DNA of 20,572 nt. Origin: Ophiothrix spiculata. Its lineage: Eukaryota; Echinodermata; Ophiuroidea; Amphilepidida; Ophiotrichidae. The DNA is taken from assembly GCA_000969725.1 (NCBI GenBank), contig JXSR01S011246.1. The stretch is one strand, 5' to 3'. Made by a program: the position numbers and the translations under genes. Under the pieces are notes generated by a model. That model saw only the letters and a list, made by a program, of their open reading frames with translations. It did no database searches and was not told the origin of the DNA. Shown piece by piece: positions 1 through 9,235 of this stretch (position 1 is the first letter of the stretch; each line of letters opens with the position of its first letter).

Positions 1-984
1 TTTCTGGAAATGTATACTTTTATTAACTTTAAGCACTTTGTTCAAAAGTTATGGTACAAAATAAATTTGCAAAAATGCAATAATGAGTGATGTGCTTTCA
101 CCCCTTAAGAGCGTAAACGTGGTGCCTTTCAAAGCCTTGAGCATTACTTACACTTTACATCCTTTGTGTCACTTTGATTCTGAAGGAGATGGAGCCTTCA
201 TTCGACACTTCTTTATACAAACACTTGAACACTTTTCATCGTGATTCATTCTTGTACATCTACTACATTTTTATCGTAACAGTCTACTTGTAAGTGTGGT
301 AACGTAAACGTGCAATATGCATTCGTATTTTAAAGTATTAGAATATAAAATCATATGCTCAAGCCTACACAACCATACATAAAAACAGAAATGAAAAAAG
401 GCATAATATGCCAATAAAGACGATAAATCGACTAGAGACATTAAAGTATATTTCAAACTCTCAAAAAAATGATAGTGTTTACATTTTGAAGAAGTATATA
501 GTCTATCACATCTTGCGAAGTAACTCTGTTGCATATTGTAAAGTGAACACAGTTTTCTGTGAAGTGAAACGTAAACAATTTATTACTATTTCCAAGGTAC
601 TATAACCTTTTAACTAAATATATCTGTTCAAGAAATGAGATTGCATTAATCTAAACTTGTTACTGAAAGGTTTAATTAGTAAGAAGCCTGGCAGGAACTT
701 ATCCTCTTGTGTTAATCGATGCTTGTTTTACGAACCATTTTGTTACATTACCTTACCTAATTTGATTGCTTGGCGTTCTAAGTAATTTCATCTCCTGCTA
801 ATAGGTTATGCGCTGTCACTATCATAAAAATGTGTTAGCATGACTCTATTTAATAGTGTTTTGTATACGTTATTTTAATATAGTTTGATGAGGAAAAATA
901 TTTTCATTTTCATGGTATTTCCACGACTAGTTTCAACAAAGTTCAAAGGAATAATACCACAATTGCACGGATTAACAGTATACA
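1..984. other. Gene-free AT-rich stretch
   Basis: No coding, RNA or repeat feature is supported here. The open frames at 271-534 (minus) and 408-605 (plus) overlap each other, have low-complexity composition and show no domain signature, so they look like chance frames in AT-rich DNA. A distant regulatory role cannot be judged from sequence alone. Confidence 0.6.
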
Positions 985-1144
985 AATATTGACTGCTTCG
1001 AGGGGCATGGTTTAAATTATTTTCCCGAGGTGATCTCAAAACCATGAATATGCCCGAAACGAAGCTGAGGGCATATTCATGGTTTTGAGATCACCGAGGG
1101 GGAATAATTTTAACCATGCCCCGAACAAAAAGCAGTCAATATTC
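985..1144. repeat. Long fold-back hairpin, MITE-like
   Basis: The left arm (about 985-1055) and right arm (about 1069-1144) are near-complete reverse complements, separated by a loop of about 13 nt (1056-1068). Both arms carry the blocks GGGGCATGGTT, AATTATT, GGTGATCTCAAAACCATGAA and TATGCCC, and the outer ends match as AATATTGACTGC / GCAGTCAATATT. The differences are a few substitutions and small indels, such as CTTCGAG against CTTTTTGTTCG. Structures like this are usually fold-back or snap-back MITEs. A transcript through it would form a stem of about 70 bp. I see no clear target duplication, so the mobility class is inferred. Confidence 0.8.
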
Positions 1145-1450
1145 GTTTTATATTCCGAATATAGATTTTCGTCATCTGGTTGATTAAAAGAACCGATAAT
1201 GATTTACGATATTTCTCTTTTCAATGCTGACCGCGCCGTATTTTGCGCAAAATGTATTGAGCGGGCCTAGTGAAAAATATGCCCCGGGCCTAGTAAAATC
1301 CATGCCCTCACTTTTAGCTAATCAGAGGACAGGAATCTATATATGAGGTATATAATAATAAATAAACCAAAGTATATGTATTAGTTTAATTATTGAGATA
1401 ATGCATGTTTGGTCAACCTGTATACCAATATGCAGCAAATATGGTCATAG
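1145..1450. other. Gene-free spacer between hairpin and LINE
   Basis: Apart from the tandem pair at 1262-1307, this holds only AT-rich sequence with no open frame or repeat that I can support. Confidence 0.5.
1262..1307. repeat. Imperfect tandem pair, 23-bp unit
   Basis: Two adjacent units, 1262-1284 and 1285-1307, both start CGGGCCTAGT and end ATGCCC. The middle differs (GAAAAAT against AAAATCC). The pair lies about 120 bp beyond the fold-back hairpin and shares its TATGCCC-like motifs, so it may be a degenerate part of the same repeat family. That link is inference. Confidence 0.55.
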
Positions 1451-1989
1451 TATTAATAATAATAACAAACATTAATATAGCGCCCTACAAAGATCACAGC
1501 GCTGTACAAAATATATACATAATTAAAAACACAACTAATATAGGAAAACTTTTGAAAATTCATACATGTATAAATAATTAACAATGATGGTAAAATAAAC
1601 AAGCGTTTAAAAGACGCACTTTAAAAAGATGAAGACATCATAATAACATTTTTTTAAATTAACTAAAGCCATAAAAATATTTTTAAAATAATCTACATAA
1701 TTCAAGATCAAGCATTGCACGGATATAGATTTCAATCACATAATGCACACCCACAAACATCATACCCTAGTTACATCAAACTCTTAGCACATTATTACAA
1801 ACTACTGCATGAGCAGGTTAAGGGTCGGCCGAAGGCGGATTACCGGCAGCCTACCCCTACGGTGGAAAACCGTAGGAGCGTACAAACATACAATACATGA
1901 TAATGAGCAAAGAATTTGACAAACCGGGGTATGATGTTGAAAAATATGTGCAAATTGCACAACTAATACAGCGAGCAATAAAAAGCAAA

Positions 1990-2550
1990 TTGAAAATGGA
2001 ATGAGGAGCAAATTTAGACAAATGAATGAGTTTTTAACCTTTGTGTTGGAATTTCTGATGTCTTTGGGAAGTGAATTCCACAATCTTGGAGCTGAAGCCT
2101 TGAATGTGCGATCCCCAGAAAGTGTTTTGGTCCTTGGAATATGAAGACGCGTTTTGTCAATTGATGAGCGAGTAACATAACAAGAAGAGCTGAATGAGAT
2201 TAATTCTTGGAGGTATGTGGGTGCCATAGAGTACAGACATTTGTAAACAATAACAAGCAGTTTAAAAACAATACGTTGGCGGATTGGTAGCCAATGAAGG
2301 CGACGCAGCAACGGAGCACTAGGATGGTCACGACCAACAAGGTAAACAAGTCGGGCAGCTCTTTTTTGCAATCGTTGGAGACGGAACAAGTCGCGTTCAT
2401 TGGCTCCATATAGTAGCGAATTTCCATAATCAATACGTGAGAAAACAAGCGATTGTACAGCAAGTTTACACGTATCTTGGTCCATAAATCGTCGAATACG
2501 GGACAAATTTCTTAAATGAAAACCGACACACTTAACGATGGATGACTTTA
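1990..2550 (-). pseudogene. LINE C-terminal region
   Basis: The frame resumes after the nested element with IKSSIVK and LRNLSRIRRF. It continues through LVFSRIDYGNSLLYG, LQKRAARLV, LRRLHWLPIRQRIVFKL, YLQELI and a GDRTFKASAPRLWNSLP block. This order is standard for the region after the reverse transcriptase in L2/CR1/Rex-like LINEs. Its exact biochemical role is not well defined. The frame stays open to 1802, but past about 2040 the translation turns hydrophobic and loses family resemblance, so that part is probably 3' UTR or frame-drifted sequence. The plus-strand frame at 1715-1900 is not supported as a gene. Confidence 0.85.
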
Positions 2551-2982
2551 TGTGCCCCGTCATATCTAAAGGTACCTTAATACCGGCATAGTAAATTACG
2601 AGATACGGGCCATTGAAGCTAAGCATAGTCAAAAATCACGTCCAAGGTCGAATTTCTAATTTTATCAGAAAGGTTATCATTGAAGTGTATTCTATCATAT
2701 TAATCAGGTTCCAACATCCAAAACATAAGTAAAATGTATCAAAAACTAAGCTAAAAATCCTCTCTCCATTCAAGATTTACTAAGTACAAAAACTTTAAAC
2801 TCGATTTTCTCAGAACTATAGTTTTCCGAATCAGCTCAATTTGGGTGTAGCTTCGCAACCGAACATCCAATAACCAAAAGCAAGGTGTCATTTTAAAGCT
2901 TAAAATCTCAGCTTTCAGAATAGACCAAAAATAAATGTTGATTTTGCCGACCTTAAAGTACCTTTCAATATGACGGGACACA
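2551..2982. mobile_element. 432-bp TIR element nested in the LINE
   Basis: The outer ends are inverted repeats of about 35-40 bp: TGTGCCCCGTCATAT at 2551 and the complement of TGTGTCCCGTCATAT ending at 2982. Both continue into AAAGGTAC-TTAA-CGGCA with a few mismatches. TA lies on each side (2549-2550 and 2983-2984), which suggests a Tc1/mariner-type MITE. The interior has no transposase. It interrupts LINE coding sequence between KDH and IKSS, so it arrived after the LINE. Joining the flanks with both TA pairs kept reads in frame. Removing one TA as a duplication would shift the frame, so either there was no duplication or the LINE already carried a small indel. Confidence 0.75.
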
Positions 2983-2983
2983 T

Positions 2984-3382
2984 ATGGTCTTTCATGGTCA
3001 AATGAGGATCAAAGATAACACCCAAATTTCGGACTGTTTTAGTTGGAGTTATCAAAACATCACCAAGGGACAACTTTATATCAGGTAACCGAGAAGCAAA
3101 TTGATATGAAGCAGCGATGAAAAACTCGGTTTTTGATTCATTTAGCTGAAGCTTATTTGTCAACATCCACTGCTTAATGTCCTTAACACAAGATTGCAAT
3201 TTGTTAAGAGCCTCTTCGCAAGCACCGTCAACCCTTGGATCAAAACTAACGAGAATCTGTGTGTCATCGGTATAAATATGGTACTTGACATCATTAGAAC
3301 GAAGTATAGACCCAAGGGGGTGAGTGTAAGCGCTGTAGCCTAATGGCCCAAGAATTGATCCCTGAGGAAAACCATATTCCAT
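2984..3382 (-). pseudogene. LINE reverse transcriptase, catalytic YTDD part
   Basis: The first 133 codons of this frame are LINE-derived. Residues 6-13 read PQGSILGP (motif B), and residues 37-40 read YTDD, the motif C catalytic pair, a common variant of YADD. KLQLNESKTEF (77-87) and LGVIFDPHLTMKDH (120-133) are the usual thumb-proximal blocks. The reading frame then runs into the inverted-repeat element at 2982, so everything past KDH is foreign. The catalytic aspartates are intact here, but motif A lies in a different frame upstream. Confidence 0.87.
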
Positions 3383-3713
3383 GATATGTGTGTCAGAAAA
3401 TGTTCCATTAATACAAACTCTATTAGAACGACCCTGTAAAATATGAATTAAATCAGTTCAGTGCATTTCCTTTAATATGAAATGTTTCAAAAAGACGTTG
3501 AATAAAAATTGAATGATCTAAAGTGTCAAATGCCGCCGAAAGATCAAGCATGATTAAAAGAACGACATTTTGATGGTCAATGGCATCTGCAATATAATTT
3601 TTGACACGAGTTAAGGCAGTCTCAGTCGAATGAGATGGTTTATAGGCTGACTGAAATTTTTCAGAAAAGTTGTTGTTGTGAACGTGTTCCTAAAACGATT
3701 TGCAGCAGCCATT
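3383..3713 (-). pseudogene. LINE reverse transcriptase core, frameshifted
   Basis: No single frame stays open, yet the conserved reverse transcriptase blocks are readable in shifting minus frames. These are SAYKPSHSTETAL near 3655-3617, and motif A as LDLSAAFDTLDHS near 3553-3513, which holds the first catalytic aspartate. A segment like the usual 'WF-x-SYLTGRSxxV' follows, with a stop in place of the tryptophan codon near 3455. The block joins the PQGSILGP-containing frame at 3382. This shows the palm domain was once continuous and has since decayed. Confidence 0.8.
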
Positions 3714-4949
3714 TCAACAAGTTTTGCCAGAACTTTTTATGTTTGAAACAGGTCGGTTATGTTTTAAAATACCTGGGTCAAGTTTCTGTTTCTTAATTAT
3801 TGGAGAGACTATAGCTTGTTTTAAAGAGTTGGGAAATTCACCGGTTTCAAAAGAAGTGTTAATGATTTCAGCAAGGATGGGGGTAAAGATATTGTGATTA
3901 TCTTTGAGAAGCCAAGTGGGTATTTGATCAAGCAAGCACGATTTGTTGGACAACTTTTTAAGTAAATCGGCAACCTCTTCATGGTTTACAGGTCTGAACT
4001 CAGATAGGTATCGAGTTTCATGCTCTTCGACGTTCTCAGAGAGAGAACATATATTCTCTTGAATCTCGAGCTGACAATCATCAACTGGCTTTGTATTCTT
4101 GTTCGAGGCATTAGAATTATTGTCATTACTAACATATGTAAAGGAGCCTAACGAATCTCGTATTTTCTTAATCTTTTCAACGAAAAAGGTTGCAAACTTG
4201 TTTGTAAGGGAAGAAACACAATCATATGTTGGTAACACCTTTTTTCCAGTATTCAAAAGTGAATTTAAGACCTTAAATTGATCCTTGCTACTAGCAGAAA
4301 ACAATTTGTCATGATAATAGTCACATTTTGCTCTAGTTATCAAACCATTGAAAACACCTTTTTGCTCAAAATACTTGTCTTTATCAGTTTCAAGCTTGCT
4401 TTTTCTCCATTTATTTTCTAAACGTCTTCGCACACGCCGAGCTTCATTGATATCGTTATTGTACCACGGCATACTGGGTCTTATTGTGCGGACTTTAACT
4501 GATAAAGGACAATATCTGTCAATTGTTGTTTTTAGAGTTGTTTCTTGATGATCAGTCATAGCATTACAGTCTTTAACCATGGGCATTCCGTTGATAAGAT
4601 CTCTCTGGAGATCACAGATGAAATCTTGAATCTTGAGATCTTTGAAGTTTCGTGAAGTTTGTTCAATGCGTTCAGGTCTCGGTTTCTTTCTTTGAAAAGT
4701 TGTTATAATCAAGTAGTGGTCAGACATAAGCTTATCAGTGACATATGAATCGGAGATTAGGTCATCTTCAGGACGACTCATGACTAAATCAATTGTATGA
4801 CCGTCTTTGTGATTGGGGGAAGTGATATGCTGAATGAAACCAGAACTCTCCACAACGGACACGAACTGTCTCACTTCACGTTTTTCTGGTTCATCCAAGT
4901 GAATGTTAAAGTCACCGGTAATTAATGTTTTGCTACCTTGTAGAGACAA
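3714..4949 (-). pseudogene. LINE endonuclease C-part, linker, start of RT
   Basis: An open stretch of 411 codons begins at a TTG, so its start is only the point where the frame opens after a frameshift. Residues 12-15 are GDFN (a metal and catalytic motif of the endonuclease), 51-56 HTIDLV, and 76-78 SDH, the C-terminal catalytic histidine motif. A basic, lysine/arginine-rich linker follows. The first reverse transcriptase segment is at about residues 333-411, with LLDQIPTWLL and PGILKHNRPVSNIK. The frame fails right after SNIK, where the conserved continuation (AKLVE) lies in another frame. The enzyme would nick DNA and begin target-primed reverse transcription, but this copy is broken. The opposite-strand frames at 3700-3897, 4099-4281 and 4348-4548 are shadows of it. 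Confidence 0.85.
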
Positions 4950-5140
4950 AATTCATCAAGAAATTGCTTCATTGTGAAACCGTTTTCAGTCGAGGGCGGG
5001 GGTCTGTAAATAGCGACTAAGCTAAAATCCTTTAATTTACCAGTAACGCAGATATGTTCGAAGGTCGTGACTACAGTAGACGAGGGTGAAATACGTAACT
5101 GAAGGGGGATTTATAAAGAATACCAATACCACCAGTTAAG
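4950..5140 (-). pseudogene. LINE endonuclease, N-terminal fragment
   Basis: The minus frame reads GGIGILYKS at about 5133-5107, then a VAIYRPP block near 5010. Both are hallmark segments of the apurinic endonuclease domain that nicks target DNA for non-LTR retrotransposition. Upstream, the same frame meets a TAA just before HSSSLTGG, and the usual first endonuclease motifs are not recognisable. Downstream, it loses frame at about 4948, where a one-base change puts the rest of the domain (GDFN) in the next reading frame. This is the 5'-most recognisable part of the LINE, and nothing suggests expression. Confidence 0.7.
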
Positions 5141-5197
5141 GAACTTGAGTGTTACTTGTGTCTCAAGCATTGTCTTACTTCTAACTATTGCTCAGAA

Positions 5198-5205
5198 ATC
5201 ACCAA
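5198..5205. repeat. 8-bp target duplication, left copy
   Basis: ATCACCAA directly precedes the AAGTGCCGG end of the hAT-like element and is repeated exactly at 6220-6227. Confidence 0.85.
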
Positions 5206-6219
5206 AAGTGCCGGATTTAGCTTTGCCAGGGCCCTGGGCCAGGTTAAAATTCAGGGCCCCCTTGTGTAAAATTTTAATTATGCGACTCTAGTGAGCCTTA
5301 CGGCGTACTGCAGCATTTGTTCAAGTGGTCAGGGACTTCAGTATTCTATTTGCTCCCGTAATTTTGGTATGATGCACATAAAAAAAGGATCAAAATTAAA
5401 ATGGTGTCATTTGGTATAAACATTTTAAGGGAGCAGGTTAGGCCAATCATTAAATATAATTAATTTTTTATTTCAGCAATGTAGTTTTATTTTTAATCTG
5501 CTATTATGAGCCAAAGCAGATTTCCAATTTTTGGCGAGAAATTTTTCGTAGAAAATGAAAATTTGACACAAATTAGATATCTGGCCGCCATTTTCAAACG
5601 GAACGACGGATTTTGATTTATGGGGGTCTCTTATGAATTGTAGTCAGTTGGTGTATCACTGTGTACAGTTTTAAAGAAAATAATGTGGAAAACATTGTTT
5701 TTAAAGCAATCAAAATCCAGGGTCCATATGGAGCCCCCCCCCCCCTTGTGCACAAACGGAATTCTAACACAGCTTAACACTTGAATGTTAAACTTAAGGT
5801 GGGGTATGAATGAATTAAAGTATTTGAAGCCTTAACCTGACGTAAATAGTGTGAGGGCCCTATTAAGCCAGTCAGAAAGGTAATTTAATTAGCCTAAAAA
5901 TAATATGTTAAAATAGTATTGTTATTATATAACACATCTATTGACAATAATTGATATGTTGTTGCTTTTGGATTTGAAAAATTACACTGCTCCCCTTCTT
6001 CTTTGCAAGCGTTCATGAAGAATTTCCAAAAATACGTATTTGTATTCTATATTTACATGGGTCTTGAGTAGTTTAAAAATCCTACTAAATATTTTAATTT
6101 CATTTCCTTCCCCCCCCTTTTTTTTTTGGGGGGGGGGGTCATAGCCAAGGGCCCCCTGGACCTCAGGGCCCTGAGCCCGGGCCCTGGGCCAAACAGGCCC
6201 ATTTAGAAATCCGGTACTT
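5206..6219. mobile_element. hAT-like non-autonomous DNA transposon, 1,014 bp
   Basis: The ends are AAGTGCCGGATTT and, inverted, AAGTACCGGATTT: 13 bp with one mismatch. They closely resemble the CAGTGCCGGATTTA-type ends of some hAT elements. The subterminal zones on both sides are rich in GGGCCC/CAGGGCCC blocks. A perfect 8-bp target duplication, ATCACCAA, flanks the element (5198-5205 and 6220-6227), which is the hAT hallmark length. The interior has no hAT transposase motif. The minus frame at 5982-6284 is low complexity, crosses the element's end, and is rejected. A run of C at about 5740 and a C7/T/G tract at about 6109-6138 are simple sequence inside it. Confidence 0.88.
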
Positions 6220-6227
6220 ATCACCAA
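6220..6227. repeat. 8-bp target duplication, right copy
   Basis: ATCACCAA directly follows the CCGGTACTT end of the hAT-like element and matches 5198-5205 base for base. Confidence 0.85.
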
Positions 6228-6274
6228 ATACCTTATGCAGTCATAAAATCCTTTGGAAATGTATGACCACCCTG

Positions 6275-8585
6275 TATATTTCATCGTATGGACACTTAGT
6301 GAACAATTCTATTTTCTAATTGAGAGTAATCCATTTCTGTTTTGTTTTATGATGGTAGCAAATCAACACCGATTTTTCAGGTTACATCCTGTATAATTTT
6401 ACACCTGTATAAAGGTAGTATCATTTGTACATTTGGTATCATTGTAATATATGAGCTTTGAAAAAATGTATACTCTAAATATCATTTTATAAGTTTAGTA
6501 GAAATAAACATGTTTGGTTCCAGTTATTTTTTTTTCCACTCAAGCAATAACATAATAGAACAACTTCTTTGTCTGCTTTATACTTACATTGTTCGGTACA
6601 GAGATGCAGTTTTAAAAATTGTCCAAAGTACAAAATTGATTGGATTAGACAAACGACAATTAATTTGCTAATGAAATTACGATTTCAATGAATTAAAATT
6701 CAGAAAACAGTTAAGAGAACATGCTATTTACAATGTTTAACTGTTATCGGACAATAATTTATGAAACTATTTTTAAAATCTTTAGCCAAAAGTTACTAGG
6801 TAGATAATTCATTACTTTATATGTTCCTATTTCATTTCTTGCCTGTTTTTTTCTTGTTTTCTAATTCTAATTTCAAAACGTTTCGTGATATTTTGTACAA
6901 CTTTAACATCGTGAAAAAGACATTGTTTAAGTACTCTTTGAGGGAACGAAACATTAAAAGAATAAAGGATGTGTCCTACAGATATATCTTAATATAAGTT
7001 CCCTTTGGCATGAAGAACTCATTCGCTTTAGGCATTAGCATTTACGATTTTGAGCACGAAACTAGGACTCTTAAATGTTAAATCTTAAAACAAATTTAAA
7101 AAAATCTCGGTTGTTTTTCAATGCAATTGTGAATAGGGAAAAACAAGCAAACAAAAACTGTATTCCAATAAGCAAACATGAAGCTATACAAAACATTTTA
7201 TATTTTATTCAAAATGTCAGCGATGACCTACTCAGCTTACGGTAAACGGAAGTAAAATATTGTCGAATATTTGACCTCGATAAGAAGAAACAATTACTTC
7301 TTTTTATGTATTTAATAAAGTTGAATCTTGTGTATCATATAATTCCTTTTTATTTACATCTGAAAATGATTTATTTGTTGCCAAATATTCGTATTTAAGA
7401 AAAATAAGAAAAACAATTGACATTATGACAAATTCCAAATGTCAGAAGCAATGGAACAAAATATTTGTCACCGAGTTCAAGATAAAAGGCAATCAATTTA
7501 AACTATATTATACAATGCAGTGGAGATTCTTCAAACATTGACAGCTTGATTACTTTATGCATCGTTTGAACAGGTCTATTTAAAGGTCACAAGCAAACGA
7601 GTAACATATACAAAGCAAGTTGTATTATATTATATTTGTTCAAGGGATATTAACATTTTTATTATCTTAAACATCGCTGTTTGTTTTGATTAATGCAAAT
7701 TAAAATGAAAATGTCAGCAATTTAAACACAAAATTTTGTACAGCTAATTGTAAACGTGTTTAGCATTTAGTAGAAAGACTTTTTAGAAAGACCATTTTAA
7801 TATAATACTACAGCGAGAAAACGTAATAATCTTTCACCTTGAATCTAAGATCAATATTAGAAAGAACATCTTTAACAAGTTCATGATAAAACAGTTGCTT
7901 TTTGCTTCACTTGTGCGTAAAAATATACAAGACAGCCTTTAAAGTAAACTAGAGTAAAGGAAATCTACAATACATTCTTTGAAAAGGTCCAACGGGATCA
8001 CGTGAATATAATTTCATGTGAGGTACATATGGGAAGTAAAGTGCGTTGCCTAAAGAATTACAACTACATTCCTACATATCTGATTGTTCTTGAGATTGAT
8101 ACCTTAGCTTATAATAAAAGATTGGACTAGGGCTATTCATTCTGTTCAGATAATGTCTTATTCAAAAGTATTGTGATGTCTCATATCAAAAGTGTTCCCT
8201 GCTCTTATCTTAATGATCTAAGTGCATCTCTTTGAACTTCGCCGACTAGTTTCTTAAGAAGAACACTTACATTAGCAAAAAATAGACCAAGATAGCTGCA
8301 TGAGTATGACTTGGATATAACATGTTCAGTAACTTTTTTATGTTATTGCTTTCAAATATCTCTATCCTCTGATGTACAATAATTATGTCATTTTCTACAA
8401 CCTACTACTTTTACGTTTTCTAAAGTTTATTGGAAATTCAGAAATAAACTCAGTTTAAAATGATTTTAAAAGTTGCCTTATTGACTAACCTTTACAGTAT
8501 CCTTGTCATACGTATTGAAAAATACAGTGTATTTTTCATGTTAAAAATGTCAACTATAACATAATCAAAAATATAACCCTGTATA
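6275..8585. other. Gene-free AT-rich stretch
   Basis: No coding exon, RNA gene or long repeat is supported. Two small items stand out. One is a transposon-end-like TACAGGGTGGTCATAC on the minus strand at 6276-6261. The other is a near-perfect palindrome at 8516-8538. The rest is AT-rich with many in-frame stops in all frames. Confidence 0.55.
8516..8538. repeat. Palindrome with 11-bp arms
   Basis: TGAAAAATACA and TGTATTTTTCA are exact reverse complements around a single central G. The site lies about 50 bp before a transposon-end-like sequence, so it may be flank or target sequence. No function is evident. Confidence 0.5.
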
Positions 8586-8677
8586 CCGCGCGAGTCAAAA
8601 AAACTGCAATATATTAAAGCTATATTGTAATAACAAAAGTAATATCGAACAAAAAATATTAATTTCTAAATAGGTAA

Positions 8678-8848
8678 TGCATTAAGCTTTCAAACGGTGA
8701 AAGAATAGTGCAAATTGATAAAGGCATTGCGGAAAAATATGGTATGAAAACAGTTCTGTCCAAATGCGCATACCTCGTCAAACGAGTAAGTACCAATATT
8801 GAATTGAATTTCTTGCCAACACACATTGCTCTAGTGAAAATCTCTTCT
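8678..8848 (+). pseudogene. Short HTH-like ORF remnant
   Basis: A 57-codon stretch is open between a TAA at 8675 and a TAA at 8849, with no clear start. Its middle reads GERIVQIDKGIAEKYGMKTV and then LSKCAYLVKR. The pattern 'xIAxKYGxxxxxLSxxxxxxKR' loosely resembles the N-terminal helix-turn-helix of pogo/Tigger/CENP-B-type proteins. A consensus splice donor, GTAAGT, lies at 8786-8791 right after VKR. It could be a worn DNA-binding domain, a small exon, or chance. It is too short to decide. Confidence 0.2.
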
Positions 8849-8962
8849 TAATCTATTAATTTACATATAAAAGATAACTTAGGCTGTTTGTTCAAGTGCA
8901 AAATGACATTTTTGCGGATACTGTCTTAGAAGGGAGAGCTTGGTAATCAGTCACTGTTCAAA

Positions 8963-9235
8963 ATGCTTCAAGATCAGTTCCCAAACGAGCAACGTCCTCT
9001 TATTGATGAGGTTTATTTTACCAACAAATATCATGCAGAAGTGAAACGGAGATTGAAACAGGGTACATTCCCTCCATCGCGTGTACCATGTGCATCCACC
9101 ATCTATAGAATGCAGGCGAAATTCAAAAGAACAGGAACAAGCCATAACCTAAATAAAGAGAGACCTGGAAGACCGCGAACGGCAAGAAGCAGGAGAAACG
9201 TCGACCGCGTTCGTCAGACATTGGCAAGGAAGTGA
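8963..9235 (+). pseudogene. Mariner-type transposase, N-terminal DNA-binding part only
   Basis: This frame of 90 codons starts at an ATG and stops at TGA. The layout matches the paired helix-turn-helix region that binds terminal repeats in the mariner transposases of the DD41D-like group. Residues about 8-57 form the first HTH, ending in the conserved 'KFKRTGTS' segment (compare the family 'xFxETGSV'). GRPR at 69-72 is the AT-hook-like linker, and NVDRVRQTLARK (79-90) begins the second HTH. The family continues with a second HTH and a DDE/D catalytic core of roughly 200 more residues; here it stops, and no catalytic motif follows within several hundred bases. It could not transpose on its own. 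The frame has no internal stops, so domestication is possible but untested. The minus frame at 8951-9145 is its shadow. Confidence 0.7.

Larger units (their letters stand above)
1451..5140 (-). mobile_element. Decayed L2/CR1-type LINE retrotransposon
   Basis: Read on the minus strand, this is a non-LTR retrotransposon in the usual order: apurinic-type endonuclease (about 5135-4700), linker, reverse transcriptase (about 3945-2984), C-terminal region (2550 to about 2040), 3' UTR, and a short TTA/ATT microsatellite tail at 1451-1465 next to a GCGCTATATTAAT-type 3' end. The microsatellite 3' end, the PQGSILGP and YTDD motifs and the LRRLHWLPI block are typical of the L2/CR1/Rex1 group. The 5' end fades within the endonuclease just above its GGIGILYK block, so the copy is probably 5'-truncated; no gag-like ORF1 is visible. 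At least four frameshifts or stops and a 432-bp insertion make it inactive. The exact clade is not resolved. Confidence 0.88.

Noticed and set aside
271-605. Overlapping frames on both strands (87 and 65 codons)
   Set aside because: No domain, no splice context and AT-rich composition; best explained as chance frames.
2200-2463. Minus frame of 87 codons within the LINE C-terminal region
   Set aside because: It is an alternative frame of the recognised LINE coding sequence.
2751-2981. Minus frame of 76 codons inside the nested element
   Set aside because: It lies within the 432-bp inverted-repeat element, ends at its terminus and shows no transposase motif.
5982-6284. Minus frame of 100 codons as a possible hAT transposase
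   Set aside because: It runs across the element's end and its target duplication, includes translated homopolymer tracts and lacks hAT motifs.
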